Below, in pieces: positions 48,491-61,929 of a DNA stretch of 64,000 nucleotides. Position 1 is the first letter of the stretch. Every line of letters starts with the position of its first letter. Position numbers and translations under genes: made by a program. The notes beneath the pieces are model-generated. The model was not told the origin of the DNA. It ran no database searches and saw nothing but the letters and a program-made list of their open reading frames with translations. The stretch is taken from positions 51,018,402 through 51,082,401 of the forward strand of contig NC_079134.1 in the NCBI RefSeq assembly GCF_945859705.1, in the 5' to 3' direction. Source of the stretch: Episyrphus balteatus. Lineage: Eukaryota; Arthropoda; Insecta; Diptera; Syrphidae.

Positions 48491-49214
48491 GTACACATAT
48501 CACTTCTTAAAATAACAAATTTCCAAATGGAAAATTGAGAATAAAGTTGAACGAGTTGTCAGTAATAATGTTTTAAAGGTCATTGCGGCAGTGCAGCTAG
48601 GGAATCGGTGATCCATTGGGTGTCTTGCTCATTCATGTGCAAGAAGATTAAAAAAATTATGAATATAGTAGGGTTTCCAGAACATCTCTTTTAAAGAGAA
48701 CATGTTCTCTTTTTCAACTCTGATCTTTTTTACTCTCTCTTTTTTCATAATATTCTTTTCTTGTTCTCTATTTTTCACATAGAGGAAGGAATACCTAGAG
48801 ACGCGACTTCGGTTGGTTTTTCTCTTCCACCCTACAAGCTGCAATGAGAGGAAAAACTCCACAGTGCTTATATGTGGTAGTTTTCCCGTGCATTTTAAAT
48901 GGCACCAACACATTCAACTGTGGAGTTGAGCTCAAAACAATTAAAAACAATTTAAGTGCTCAGTAGGAAATAAATTCATAAAAAAATAATATAATAAATT
49001 CAAAACACGAACCTTTTTTTTTTATTTCTGTACATATTTATTGAAAGGTGGGTGTCTGGAGTGAGCTATTTGAGCTATTCAAGTTCATGTACAAACCAAA
49101 ATCATGTTTAAATTCAAAATTTGTGAGGACATCTACTGGTGAAAGGAAGGTATTAAACGAATTGTACTTTTCACACGTATTCACAGATAGGAAAACAAGA
49201 GAAAAATAAGAGAG

Positions 49215-51612
49215 CAGAGGCGGCGGAAGGGGTGTGCGGAGTGTGCCCTCGCACACGGCCCCGCGCTGGGAGGGGCCCCGCGGGCGCCAAATGAAAATGA
49301 CTCTGCCTTTGGAAATAATAAAATCCCAAAAACCATGTCTCTTTTCTTTGTTCATAACTAAGGATCGAATTTCCTTGCAAGCATATTTTTCAAGAATCAC
49401 CTTGGAAGCATGGCAAGGAATTATGTATACGAATCAGGAGATTTTTTTCATATTTTACTATAAATGCATTTATTGCATTTATTTGCATATTTTGGCATAG
49501 TTTATAATTAAATGCATGTTTTTTGTGGATATTTTCAAAAAAACTGGCAAAAATAACGAAATTACACGCTTGAAATTTTTGACCAAAAGTTACTGAAGGT
49601 CAATAATTGTAAAAAGTCAAAAAAGTAAGCAAATACTGTGCAAAACTTACAAACCAACGTTGTCCAAATTCATACAAAAAATAACTCCAACAAGATCAAA
49701 TGATAAATTGGATTATTTAATATTAAAATTTGGACAATTTTATTTATTTTATTTTAAAGCAAACCTCTTTAATTTCAAAAAGTTACATCTTTGAGCTCGG
49801 AAGTGGCTTCGTTAGTAAATTTTCATAGAAGTAACCAACGTAAAATGTTTTTATAATTTTAAAGAAATATTTATATTTTATAAAAATATGTCGTTTTGAA
49901 TGCATATTTCAAGTGCATATTTTCTATTTTTAAGAGCATATTTAAGCGTATGTTTTTGTTTTTAAATGCATGAAAATTCTATCCCTATTCTTAACAATCA
50001 ACAAAATAAAATTGTACGAACTAATTTTTTATATAAAGCTTAACAATGGGTAAACTTTAGATTTCCATTAACAAATTTGTTTGCTCGCTAACGCTCCCAA
50101 TTTACAGTAGCGAGCAAAAAAAAATGCAAACAATAAAAACATTTGCATTTTTTTGCTCGTCTAAAAACGCATATTTAGGTAGACTTTTGACCAAATAATG
50201 CTTTTTGGAGTAAAATATTCTACAAATTGAATATGTTAAATGAAAATAAAACAGTTTCAGTATGCCAAACTTGGTAACTTAGTTCTTGTTCAAAACTCTT
50301 TAAACCTCTTTCGTTTGCATTTTTTTTGCTCGCTACTGTATATAAACTGATTTTTCACACTTTTTGCCAATTTTAACACTTTGTCGCCAATTTGTTGCTT
50401 TCCATAAAAGTGATAAAAATGACCATTTTATTCAGTGGAATTTTCGAATTTTCCTTGTTCGGAATTCCGTATTCGAACACATTTTGCGAATTCATTGATG
50501 TTTCAAAATGCGGACGGATTCTCAATCTTCCAAATTTTCCCGATTTATATCAACAATTTTGCTCAAACAAATTTATAATTTATGTATTTATTAGTTATTT
50601 ATTAAAAAAAATATATATATTAGATAGCTAAGTATCCAACAGAGCAAACATCAACAGAAACAATTCCCATTAGTCATTATATAACTTCATTGAAAAACTT
50701 TCAACTAGATGATGTATAGAAAAAAAAACAATAGATCGGACAACGTAGAATATAATGCCACAACTTTTTTAGATATCTTCCTGTATCTAGCAGCAAAAGC
50801 CGCTTGTTTGTTTCCGGCCACTTCTTCTTCAACTCAAAAGCCAAATTGAATCACCAATTGAAAGAAGCAATGAGTCCTCAATATTTCAAAAATTACGTTA
50901 TGATGCAAATGTCGTCTCTGTACGTGAACCATCGCATCGGTTAGGCCGAAGAATGAAACAAAAACCTTTCTTCTAATTCATTAAAATATCTAATAGCTAT
51001 AATATTTATTTACTCAAAAATGTAAAAATTAATGTAAAAAATTATCAAGTGTAAATTTTTAATATTTTCTATCTTTTGATGAAGAAGGTTTGATTTTTTA
51101 TTTAAGTAGTCAAATTTTAATTTTGATTTTATTTTTCTAAAATTTGGAATGTAGATTAATAATTTCTGCAAAATTTCATACCAACTTTTTTAATAATAGT
51201 TATTTTTCCGAAAAATATTTATAATGATTTTTTTTTCTAAAAATGCGCTTTTGATAAAAGAAATCAAATTGCTCAAATCAATTTCAGATGTTGTTATTTT
51301 TTACTTGAAGAACGCATTAATATTTTTTTTCTGATAATGTACGTACCTACATTTAACAAATCTTTTTATATAAATAGTTTTAAAAATTAAAGCAATTTGG
51401 AATCTAAAAACAAGTTCGTGGGATCGAGTCGTGCATTTTATTTTTCATCAACATTGAAAGGAAACACCTATTGTCTTAAGTTTGTTATGACAATTTTGAA
51501 ATTGGACAGAAGATTTGATACTTTTTTCAAAATTATAATCCATAATCATTTTCCTAGGGGCCCCGCAAATTTACTCTCGCACACGCCCCATTTTGGTCTA
51601 GCGCCGCCTCTG
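49215..51612. mobile_element. 2.4-kb hAT-type element with perfect 8-bp duplication
   Basis: Ends CAGAGGCGGCGGAAG and the inverted GCGCCGCCTCTG. Both ends have GC-rich subterminal blocks with GTGTGCG/CGCACAC and GGGGCCCC words in inverted order. TAAGAGAG flanks it exactly on both sides (49207-49214, 51613-51620). CAG-type ends with an 8-bp duplication define hAT. The interior is AT-rich, rich in GCATATTT words (49460-49980), has no recognised transposase, and contains a nested Tc1-like MITE. Confidence 0.92.
50105..50338. mobile_element. 234-bp Tc1/mariner-like MITE
   Basis: Ends CAGTAGCGAGCAAAAAAAA followed by ATGCAAAC, and the inverted GTTTGCATTTTTTTTGCTCG then CTACTG. Each is bordered by TA (50103-50104, 50339-50340), the Tc1/mariner target dinucleotide. 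Arms of about 26-28 bp. A third TTTGCTCG word just to the left (50080) and one inside (50152) suggest subterminal repeats. Nested in the hAT-type element. Confidence 0.85.
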
Positions 51613-52448
51613 TAAGAGAGATTATCTGAAATTTAATTTGCGGGTGTTTTAGGTAAGGGGGGTACGAGTCGGCTCTCTAGGTATTCCTTCCTCTATGATT
51701 TTTCAAATGTCCTCTTTTTAGTATCTTTTTATTTTCGTCCATAGTTTTTCAAGATTGTTACGATTATCTGTCTCCTTGTTTCAACTCTCAAACTCTGCCC
51801 ACTCACAGTTAAGGTAAAGTGTTCATCGCATTTAAATTCAAAAGAGATGTTCTGTTTTTCGTTTTCGATCTACATATTTTATAATTTCTTTTTCTACACG
51901 GATCTCAGTTTAATTGCCTTTAAACTCGATTTTTTTATCTAAGTACTTTTTAACAATCTATATAAATTGTGGCTTGTTAAAAAGCTGACTTGTGCAGTTA
52001 TTCCAAAGTTTAATTCTCTAGAGAAGTTAAACATCCATTCAAAAGATTTACAATAACTGAGAATATGGACGCGTTCTTCTTTGAAAAGATTTGATCATTT
52101 TTAACGTAATTCCTGTTTGATAAGTATAATCCTGTGTCCCAGATCCACTACTTTTAAGTAACTGTTTAGGAAAAATAAATTTGTGCTGCTTATGTGACGT
52201 TAGCTTTTGCTTTTTCTTATCAATTACTCTCTTTTTTGTTCTTTGTTTTTTTTTCTTTTAACTCCTCTTTTTTAAAGGTTCTAGAGTAAAATGTTCTCTT
52301 TTTATTAAGGCCCCAAATGGACACCCTAGAGTATAGTCGAGTTCTTTAAAGAAGCACTCAGGGTTTCTATAGAAACTGCATAAAATCCAAAAGCAAATGG
52401 ACGGACCACATGGAACTCAAAATTCCACATGCTTAATCGGATTTTTAA

Positions 52449-54015
52449 CCCTCTAACGGGCAAAACGGTTAATATGGTCGTACCAAGTTGATATTTTTTT
52501 CTAGGTATATATACCTTTTATAAGCTTATATTTAAAATTTTTACCCAAAAAAATGTATCCACATCGAGTTTTAAGTGACAAATACTGGAGACCGTCTCAA
52601 GACGGTCTTGCCGATTTGAAAGTAAGAAAAAGTAATGAGATCAATATTAATTCAAATTGTTTTTATTTAATAAAAAATGGAAAGAAATTTTTTAGTTTCT
52701 ATGGTGATATTCAAAGAAACAATTTTTGTTTGCTGTGCAACACAAATGAATTTTACACTTGCAACACATTACCTACTTGTATGTCGGACTTTTTGCAATG
52801 CTTGCACCTTTTCTTCTCACTCCAAGAACCCCATATTGGAAAATGGTCTTCACCATCAAAACGAACATCAGCAACGGGATGAACTGCTTTTTTTCCTTTA
52901 TTCGAAGTACTCGGAATTGGAGACGCTGGTCGTTCCACACTTTGAGAAGATGGTGGTCGTCCAACTGCTCTTTTTTCCTTGAAGGAAACGAGCCCAGCGG
53001 TTATTTCTTCGCGAAACTGTGGTAGTTGGAGAAGTGGTTGTCCTTCGAAGGTCGGAGCTGTTATTTTGGTTTTCTGCACGAATTTGTTTGTACTAAATGT
53101 AGGAGTTTGTTGCGGCCTTATCAATAAAATGATAAAAGAGTCGTAACATTATATTCCTGGTCCTAGCTCGGATATGATACCGACCCATAAGCCCATCCAT
53201 AAGGTCAACTCCACCCATGTGTGCATTATATTCCCGGATGATTTGGGGGCAGTCAATTTCCGTTAATGTTTTATTTTTTTCGGTCATATCTATAGACCAA
53301 AAGAGGGAGCGATGAATAAAAGTTGTCGAAGTATGTTATACGGTTAGCAAACTCAGGAATTGATTCTGCTAACCGAACAACATTTGATGGGGGTCCTAAA
53401 TCTGGCTTACCAGGTAGGATGACATTATCACCTGCACCATTATACACCTCAAAACGATAGGCAAATCCGTTCGAATGGAAAAGAACAAACAATTTGACAC
53501 CCCATTTATGCGGCTTGTTTGGCATATATTGACGAAGACGGTGTTTCGCTTGGTACTGCACATTTGTTCGTCAACACAGAGTCTTGCAGATTTATGTATC
53601 GAATCGAACATAATATCGAGCATAAATATCTTTTGACGGCAACAAATCGTTTAACTGGCATACACTTCTGAATCGCAGGAAACACATTTTTTTCCCAGTA
53701 GCTCTCTATATTGGGATAACGGTAAATCGACATGTACATCATTAAACCAATATAACTTCGTATTTCTCCGGAAGAAGTTTTGAAGCCGGAGCTTATATTT
53801 TCCGTTAACGCACAACGATTTGTCTTCTCAGTTACCAGATCAATGATTTCTTCCGTAAAAAACCAATTGAATATTTCCATTGGCGTTTTGAGGTTCCTAA
53901 CATTCAATGGCAGTGATACATCACCACGAAATACAACTTCATTGACGTGAGGACACATTGAGCGCTTACGCCAGATCAATTTGGCAAGCAATACTGTCAT
54001 TAGATTAAAAAGCAA
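52449..54015 (-). pseudogene. piggyBac element with decayed transposase and one terminus
   Basis: TTAA (52445-52448) is followed by CCCTCTAACGGGCAAAACGG, a piggyBac-type end. The minus-strand transposase runs from about 54015 down. It contains MEIFNWFFTEEIIDLVTEKT, YIGLMMYMSIYRYPNIESYW, a frame-shifted VDEQM motif, KPHKWGVKLFVLFHSNGFAY, TYFDNFYSSLPLL, YNAHMGGVDLMDGLMGRY and FYHFIDKAATNSYI. A C-terminal cysteine-rich finger (KKRCKHCKKS) ends it. The gene order and almost all domains are present in four overlapping frames, so it is a recently broken copy. The other terminus was not found. Confidence 0.9.
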
Positions 54016-54059
54016 AAACTTTCAAAATGAGCACAGTTCAAAACGGCATATTCCAACCT

Positions 54060-56690
54060 AAAGCTTGAAGTTGCGTCTCTGGTTTAGACAACACAGCCAA
54101 CTCGAATTACTTCAGCTTCTGTTGTGAAAGAAGTATCTACTCCCAACAATTTTAACAGCAATTCTCCAAAAAAAATTCAGTCGTTATTAGGGTGTCTTTA
54201 ATTCTGAGATGGAAAACCTAGTTTCTCAGTACACAACACCTGTTGGCATACATCGTCAAGTTCCGGCAGTATTTAAATGAGTCTTTTATCTCTCCCCTGC
54301 GCCCTGCTTAACAGATCTAGTGATATGTAATGGGAGGCAAGAAAAACGTGTACCGAACTTTTTATTGCTACAGACATATGTATATACGGAAAAGGCTCAA
54401 TCTAGTCGCCACTTCGGTAGGTACCTTGTGAGCGAATTTTTGCTTCGGCGAAGTGGTTTGTTATTGTTAGCTATAAAAGATTCAAAATTACTTTTTATCA
54501 GATCCAATTCAACAACCTGATAGGTAAATATTTTAACTTTGTTTTTTCATTGTCGTGCTTTTTTAAGTTTATAATAACATTGTTTTTTAATTACTTAAGA
54601 TTGAATTGTTATTTATTATATTATTTTTGTTTTTTCCTTAACAGTGATATGAGCAACTATTTAAACTCCTCACTCTCATGACGACAACAATGCGAATTTA
54701 TTTGACGAAATAACTGCTTTGCTTTTCGTCAATAATAACAATACAAACAAAAAATAACAAGAGCAAGTAGAAAGGTTGCAACAATAAAATCCGAATAAAG
54801 AATGATGGTAGGTAATGAAAATGTGATTTTCATTATCACACAAAGGCGGAACAAACTCTCGAGTATAATTAATTTATTTTCTATACAGTTATATAAAAAG
54901 TAGGTGTGCACAAAGGGTCCATGAAGAATATCTGTCATTGAAGAATATCTTCCGCTCTATATTGCTATTGAGGTGGCTCCATGCCAATATTCAAAAGACA
55001 GTCTATGTTTATGAATTTCACAATAAACGTTTTTTTTATTTCCAACATCGATTGAATTTTAAACCACCAATGCTGAGAACTCAAGGATTCCTATCCTAAC
55101 CAGACGGCAGGAGTGATATCGTAGAAATGGATATTTATGATTTTCAGCTCTCAGTTGATCAGAAATCTACTAGAGAAATTCACCACACAGAAATACTACT
55201 ATTTTTCGACGTTGCAACGACAGTAACTCCCCTTTGAGATATGGAAGTGAAAATTATTCGTTTTCGCTGCTTGCTGAGCTGTTCTGTTATTCATTGTTGT
55301 TGTTATGTGCCATTCGATTCTGTGTATTGTATTATTGTAAAGTAATTCATTTTCCCCTAGCACCAATGTGCGAAAATCGGAAAAATAGAAAACACATTCC
55401 AATTTGGAAAAGAGCGTTTTTCATCTTCGTTCATTTTTTTTTTTTTTTTTTTTTTTTTTGAAGAAGTGTTACCGCATACAAAGTCCTCCCCTTGCTATAG
55501 CATGTTGGACTGGTTGTAAAGAAGGATGCTGCCGCCAAAGTATTTTTTCTTTTATTTGATAGAAATCAGTTCAAACTGAAAACTGTATAGATTACCGTCC
55601 TACTTCTGTGCCAGGGAACTTGCCCTTCATCCCATACAATCAGACCTGAACATCTTTCAGAAAATAAAGTCAGAGTCCAGGGGGTCTCCCTTAAACTCGT
55701 TTGGGTTTTACAAAAGAGGAAAATCATCATCATTATCGTCGTCAGTGAAAAATCACTTGAAAATCCCCCAAAATCAATGAAAAAAGTCCGTTTTCGCCCA
55801 ACCAACGAAAACTTCGACACAACAACAAGGCAGCAATAGCAGACGAACGAATAAAATGGACGTGGACGCTCATGTTCATGGTCCTCCTAGCGTCCATGCC
55901 ATCATCCTCTGACTTTAGTGATTCGCTAAATAAGCATTGAAAGAGCTTTGTGAAGAACTGAAGAGCCATCAGTGAGTGATGTTCGGCCAAGGAGCACATT
56001 CATTGCAGTGATTCCTGATTCCATTTTTAGTCAATGACTTTTCTTATTTTTGTTCTCCTTCTGTTGTGGAGTTGTTTTTATTTTATTTTTTTTTTGTATT
56101 CTTTATTTTATTTGACTTCGTTGTTGCTTTTTCTTTTAAGTTTTTACCCTCATTTCAAACTTTTATTTTAAGTAATAAGTTTTGTACGCATTTAAGAGAA
56201 GAAGGTCGAAGGTAATGGCTGCAGGTCCAGGTTGGGCCCCGCACAGATGGAGAAGGTTCATTTATCATCATATCAGCTATTGAATCTTTTTCAACTAATT
56301 TTTGCCACAATTTAATTAAATTTTCTGAAGAAAATAAGGAACACCTTTATGTACACAAAAAGATAATTGTACATTATATAAACTGTACAAAAATATAAAA
56401 ATATTTATTAAGATACGTAACATGAATACTTGAATACATATCCCATAAGCTTTGCTTAAAGTAAGACTTCGATATTATTTCTTCGAATATTCATTTTTAG
56501 TTATTGAATTAATTTATTTTAAATAATTTCTCTATATTTTTTAGATACATTTGTCTATTTTTAAAAAAAAGAACACCGTTTTGAGCTCAATCTAATCTAT
56601 AAAACTAAGATTTAACTGAGACAACTTATTAGAAACGCAATAGAAAAATCAAGAAAAACGTGCCAAACAATATTTTTACTTGGGTTTTAT
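54060..56690. other. Intergenic DNA
   Basis: No gene is recognised. Contains a poly-T run near 55436-55459. 55,560-56,000 is more complex, host-like DNA with opposed motif-free ORFs. Confidence 0.4.
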
Positions 56691-56699
56691 ATTCTAAAA

Positions 56700-56830
56700 C
56701 GATCAATGATTAGTTGGGAATCCCTGCTGCTTCAATACTGCCCACAATGGTTTTGCGAAGACTTTGATAAAGTCTTGGCATCTCTCTTCACAGGAATTAA
56801 ACATCAATCTTCTTTCAATCTTAGTCATTT
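56700..56830 (-). pseudogene. Possible Tc1-like transposase C-terminal relic
   Basis: The minus-strand frame CEERCQDFIKVFAKPLWAVL then KQQGFPTNH resembles the C-terminal C..LI.S...R...VI...G..TKY pattern of Tc1 transposases. No upstream DDE motif is visible, so it stays tentative. Confidence 0.3.
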
Positions 56831-56839
56831 ATAATTTGA

Positions 56840-57515
56840 CCCACCTGATTTTGTAACTTTTTCAATATTCAGAATATCGAAAAAGTGTTCTCAACATAAA
56901 AGACGCGAAATTAAATTATCTACGTTTTTTATATACAGAACTATTATGTAGGATAAATAGAAATCGAGATATTAAATAAAAACTAAAATCGAAGCGGCTG
57001 AAAGGTGAATTTCACGAGTGTGAAAAATATTCAGCCAATGTTCTATCGAATGAGCAAATAATAAAATGTAATTTTTTTTCCACCCACTACCACGCCCCTT
57101 TAAAAAAATATTGTCAGAGTAATAAGGAATTCAGATTTTGTTCTTATAAAATCTAAAAACTGCTATTTACAATATATATTGTTGGACGTAAAGCATTTTT
57201 GTATTTTCTTTGTTATTTGGTATGGAATCACTCTTATTGAAAATATTGGATCCACCTTACCGATTTTAACTTATTTAAATGGTAAAGGATAACTCATTAT
57301 ATTGTTGCTGAGAACGAAGTCCACGCAAAAGTTGTTTTGATATAACCTGAAAACATTTCGTTTAAGAAAATCGATTCACAAAAACTATAAAATAAAAAAA
57401 CCCGAAATTATAGTGGAAAAATATTCAAAAAACCACTTTATCACATTTTATTCAATATAAAATATGTACATTATGTATATACTATTTTTTTTAGAGTTTA
57501 ATCTTTTAACAGAGC
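56840..57515. other. AT-rich spacer
   Basis: No gene or repeat end seen. Confidence 0.35.
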
Positions 57516-57526
57516 TATTACTTCCT

Positions 57527-58010
57527 CACTTAAATGACTCTGCTTGTCAGATGTGCAAGCAAGGGGTCAGTGATGCCACTGATTCGGTTCATCACGTCTT
57601 GATTTGTGGCTGTACGACTAATTTTCCGAGAGTGTTTGAGCCTGTATATTTTGCACTCTTTATTTCGACACTCTTGAGCCTCTTCCGATAATCCTCCCAC
57701 AGGAAAATACATTTCTCCATTATATCCTTGCCGTGTATAAATAAATACTTTGTGGAGAGTGGATGGGATGTTGTACCACTCATACAAACAAAATAACCTT
57801 TTTGCTGTTTCCATACAAAAATCATATTTTTGTGGATCAACAGGTTCACGAATTGTAATCGCCTCCAAAATAATAGCAAATCTTTTAATAAGATCTTCGT
57901 TTAAATCTGTGATTTCAGATACTAAAGCTAGATTGGCAAAGAATCTTCTTGATGTATTCCCTGAGTTGGTGGTACTCGATCCTCGCTTGACAACCTATGT
58001 TAAAAATGTC
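57527..58010 (-). pseudogene. Transposon-like ORF fragment (SEEAQE.RNK family), function unknown
   Basis: The minus strand is open for about 150 codons. In order: RRFFANLALVSEITDLNEDL, IKRFAIILEAI, DPQKYDFCMETAKRLFCLYE, WYNIPSTLHKVFIY, FPVGGLSEEAQECRNKECK and HSRKISRTATNQDVMNRISG. I associate the GxLSEEAQExRNK...HxRKxSR arrangement with a repeated ORF in arthropod genomes, probably transposon-borne. I know no biochemical function. Fairly intact: one uninterrupted frame over most of its length. Confidence 0.5.
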
Positions 58011-58019
58011 ATAACATAA

Positions 58020-58810
58020 ACAGGAAAAATATGTTCTAGAATCAATATATCGTCTGCTTAGGGTGCAAATCTGCTAACTTTGCATAAAAATTTTTTTTCA
58101 AAAATTAATCAAAAATACCAAAAGCTTTCAAATATGTATTCTCAATTTATTCTTTTGCATTAAGTAAAACTTTGTAAAAAAAAGTGTTGCGAATTAATTT
58201 TATTCCTCTACTTGTCTTTTCGGATAAGGATTTTAAGCTTGCAGGCAAAAAAATAAAAATCTGACAAAAAGGAGAGTTTTTACTTTTCGATTTTCTCCGG
58301 TTTTCAGTGTTTGGTAAGGAATCATCTAAGGCAGTTTTCTTTATCATTCAATTTTGTATTAAAATCCCCGGTCTTGACAAGTATTAATGTAAAGTATTAA
58401 TGTGTTTTTTAAAATTTTTTTTTCAAAATTTTGACTTTAAAATTGACTTTGAGAACTTAATTTAAAAACTTGAATTAAGCGTAATATTCTGGGTTTGAAA
58501 AAATGTATCATTCATAACTGTAAGTGTTACCATTGATTTTTAATACTTTTTTTTATTTTAAGTAATTTTTAAGAAAATTAATTTTGCGACCACATGAAGT
58601 TTTCAATTGCATTTCCCAATAAAAAAAAGCAGTGACACTTTGAGGCACCCAAACATGGCCTCTATCGAAAGGAAAATAATAGTCTCTATCTGTTGGCAAG
58701 TGTAGCTAAAATTATATAAAAAATATGAAAAAATCAACCTATTTCTTATAATTTTAAAATTCTCGGATTAGCCGCGTTTTTTAACAAAGAAAGTACTTTT
58801 GCACACACCC
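58020..58810. other. AT-rich spacer
   Basis: No gene seen. Confidence 0.35.
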
Positions 58811-58819
58811 CCAACGTTT

Positions 58820-59215
58820 CGCATCAAGTTTTATTGAGCGTGGTCACCGGGAAACTGCCGTAATTGGTAGGATCGGCTACGCAAGTTGTATTTGTGCGTA
58901 GGGTGCGTAGCTCTGGTTGTTGTTGTTGTTGTTGTTGGGGTTCTTTTTGAGGTGAAGGTTGTTGGGAGCAAATAATGCTCACTACATCACAGGGTGTTTT
59001 CACTTCAACTTGGGATGTTAATGACGTTATCCCATGACCGCTTGAGCTTGAAACTATCGTCACGATTGAAGTTTTTGTGGCGTTTTATCTCAATCGCCTC
59101 GCGTCCAGGCGTGGGATGTATTGCGACTCTTGCGCAACAGTCTGCAGTGTCTTGGGAATATTGTCCGAACCGAAGGAATCGGGAGGACGAAGGCTGCATT
59201 CAGAATGTTGGTCAA
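58820..59215 (-). pseudogene. GC-richer coding-like fragment with a Q/N repeat
   Basis: The minus strand has two overlapping frames. One has RFGQYSQDTADCCARVAIHP, loosely like a CCHC knuckle region of a non-LTR retrotransposon ORF1. The other has a QQQQQQQ run encoded by a CAA microsatellite (58918-58936). Its composition differs from the flanks. Assignment to a retroelement is a guess. Confidence 0.3.
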
Positions 59216-59219
59216 TAAT

Positions 59220-61925
59220 TTATTTGGAAGAATAACTATTTGAGACCAAGCTACGTGCTACGATTGTATCGCTCAAATGCAGCTATGAGCAGCATTACTT
59301 AAAAAGTTACATCAGCTGCTATTAGGAAGCAGCAGTTACTCATTATTATTTGAACATTAGTAATTGACACGTTTACAAATAACTTTTTTTTGAAAATAAA
59401 TATATGCAAACTATATCTAATAGGTTTCAATTGCTCATTCAATAGGTCAAGCTTTCCCAAAGGCATAAGAACGGTTTGTACGAAATATTCAGACATAGCT
59501 TTCAAACATAGCATTTTACCGCTAAATCTGCTAGTACCTTGTATCAGAGGCTCTAACAGCTTATATCTAATGCTAGCAAAATATCGAATATGCTTTCACC
59601 CAGGGATTCAACGACTAAATGGCATTCTAGAAAATATTTCTTTGTATTGGGAACCGTGTCGTCCAGCCATAGCTCAAGACATCCAATATTTGCTTAGTAT
59701 TTCCAGAAATGAATTGCCAAGACGAACACATCTGTATCAGCGCTGATTATAATAATATGAGCAGATTGAATCCGTACTCCGTGGAATATATGGCAAAACA
59801 TTCTTTTATCGGCTTATTTAGTTTTTAAAGCTTTTCACTAATATTGTCCTTTCTTTCTATCTGCTGTTTTTTTTTGGATTGGGGTCAAAATCCCGAAAAC
59901 CGAAAACTCCAAAATCTCGAAAATCCAAAACCCCGAAAACCCAGAATCTCGACAATCCAAAATCACGTCAAACTCACGATAGGGCTGAATCTGAATCTTT
60001 ACGGTTCAAATTTACGTATAAACCATTCATCAGCCTCAAAGCTCAAAAAATAATATGTACAAATAATATTTTTGTCAATTTGCACAAAATATTGCAAAAG
60101 CTAATCTTGCAACTCAAACATATTAGCTTTGATTTTATAAATTCAATGACATCATGTAGATATCCAAAAGAAGATTAAAGTTTTATAAACAGAATTTGTG
60201 AATTGAAAAGCATAAATATGTTCTTTTAGTCATTGCGGATGTAGTGTGATGAATTAATTTTTGTGAGAGCGCATTTTCATTATGCAACTTCGTCATTAAA
60301 ATATCCTTTGCTTTTTCCTTTTTTCTGGTTCCATAAAAGATTCAAAATACGAACAAAATGAAGCAAAAAAAAAGAAAACAAACGAATAATGAAGATAATT
60401 TGCTTTTGCAGTTCTATATTAAATTCGCTGTAATCCTTTAATGCAAAACGTCCTTTCATTCATTCCCCGAGCGACATTGGACATTCACTAAAAGAGTGAG
60501 TCCAGCAACCCCGCCTTGGCCAAATGTAAACATTTATAAAGAGCTTCAAGTGTATAAGCCATGAAGTTTTTTTTTTTTTTTGGTGAGCGTGACCAAAAGG
60601 AAGTAAAGGAATGTCGTCGTCGTAGGTCGAGTTGAGTTCCAAGCTCGAGCGTGTGTTGACTGCTGAATATCCAGAGGAGAGTCCAGAGTTGTTATCTTTG
60701 CACCATCTGGCCCATCCAGGTTCATTGAATGTGATTGAGAGAAGCAAATGAGTCGAGGACAATTGAATCCTTTTTTGCATCATGTTTGTATACCCGACTT
60801 TCCCTTCCCATAACTTTCGGTTTGTGTTTGAGTCTCTTGTGTGGCAGTATGTATTTTGTCCAGTATGATTATATATATGGGGAACTTAAAAAAAAAAAGC
60901 ATTTCAAAAGGGTCTCTCCTTTTTGAAGTTCTCGCCTCTCATGATGCTTTACCAACACATTGTGACCTTTGATTCCATTGTAGAGAGTATTTCGGTGATA
61001 TAAATTTTAAGTTGGCCGAAGTTGAGCGGAGCAACCCATCAGCATTATATTACGTATCCTTTGAGCTATGAAAAGATTTTCAATTCAATGTTGTATATGT
61101 CTGCCCTAGCCATTCGGTATATTATGGGTAGGGCACCCTTCAAGGATTCCCAGCATTCAGATCTTGATAAAACATCAGTGATGCGGATGTGTGTGTGCTG
61201 GTTGTGAAGTGATTTTTCAAATTTTATTCATCCCTTTACACTGCTTATTAGCATGTATGTTGGTACTTTGTGATTAAAGGAAGAAAAAGCAATGGGTCAC
61301 TACTCTCAATTTAGGTTATTTTCAGAAACTTTTATATAAAGTTTTTTCTGATTCTAAAATTAATTTCTTGAAGTTTAGAAGTGGGGATATATAATTAATT
61401 TAAAACATTTTGTAAAACTGAGGCATTAGTTCTGAGAGGGATTGTTGGGATTTTACTTTTAACGAAATCATTTTGTATTCGTTATCTAGTTAAATGAAAA
61501 GTTAAAATGCAGTAACTGGTTCTGGTACGTACATATTTTGCCAAGTAACCTTTATTTTTGAAGAATTCTTGGCATACATAATGGTTTCAAATATGTCCAT
61601 TGTAAAAATTGCATAGTAAAAATAAAAAAAAAAATTATAAATATTTTATATAAAAAAATATACCTATACTTATTTTAGTCATTTAATTTTTTTTTTAAAG
61701 ATTTATCAATCTCCCTAAGTTATCAGCAATTCAAATTATTTTTTAAAGTTTTTCTTAAGAACCTTTCATTGCCTGCCTTTTTGGGCATATAACATTAAGA
61801 AATGTTTTTTTTTTTTTTACAAAATCTCTCAAACCGGAAAGCGAGAGACAAAGGACAATTAGAAATCGAAATAAACGAATGAGGTATGTTCCAAAATGCA
61901 CCAATTTGTTTTCGAGAAAGGCTGA
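59220..61925. other. Intergenic DNA
   Basis: No supported gene. The frame 59450-59745 (HSILPLNLLVPCIRGSNSLY...) is fairly long and non-repetitive but not recognised. The 107-codon minus-strand frame near 60,460-60,783 also lacks motifs. Confidence 0.35.
59886..59967 (+). repeat. Degenerate decamer minisatellite
   Basis: About eight imperfect units of a 10-bp word alternating between CCCGAAAACC and TCTCGAAAATCC-like variants. Confidence 0.7.
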
Positions 61926-61929
61926 GGTT

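Larger units (their letters stand above)
48669..52328. mobile_element. Composite region bounded by inverted GGGTKTCC ends
   Basis: The left end is GGGTTTCCAG (48669) and the right end GGACACCC (to 52328), each with an AGAGAACAT word close inside. About 100 bp in from the left, CATAGAGGAAGGAATACCTA continuing GAGA matches, exactly inverted, 51679-51702. The arms are diverged and asymmetrical and no target duplication is clear. It encloses the hAT-type element at 49215-51612. Confidence 0.45.

Noticed and set aside
49038..49400. 120-codon minus-strand ORF
   Set aside because: Runs across the junction of the hAT-type element (49215) and its GC-rich end, so it is a fusion of unrelated sequence.
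60460..60783. 107-codon minus-strand ORF as a host gene
   Set aside because: No recognisable domain, splice partners or signal; likely chance in moderately complex intergenic DNA.
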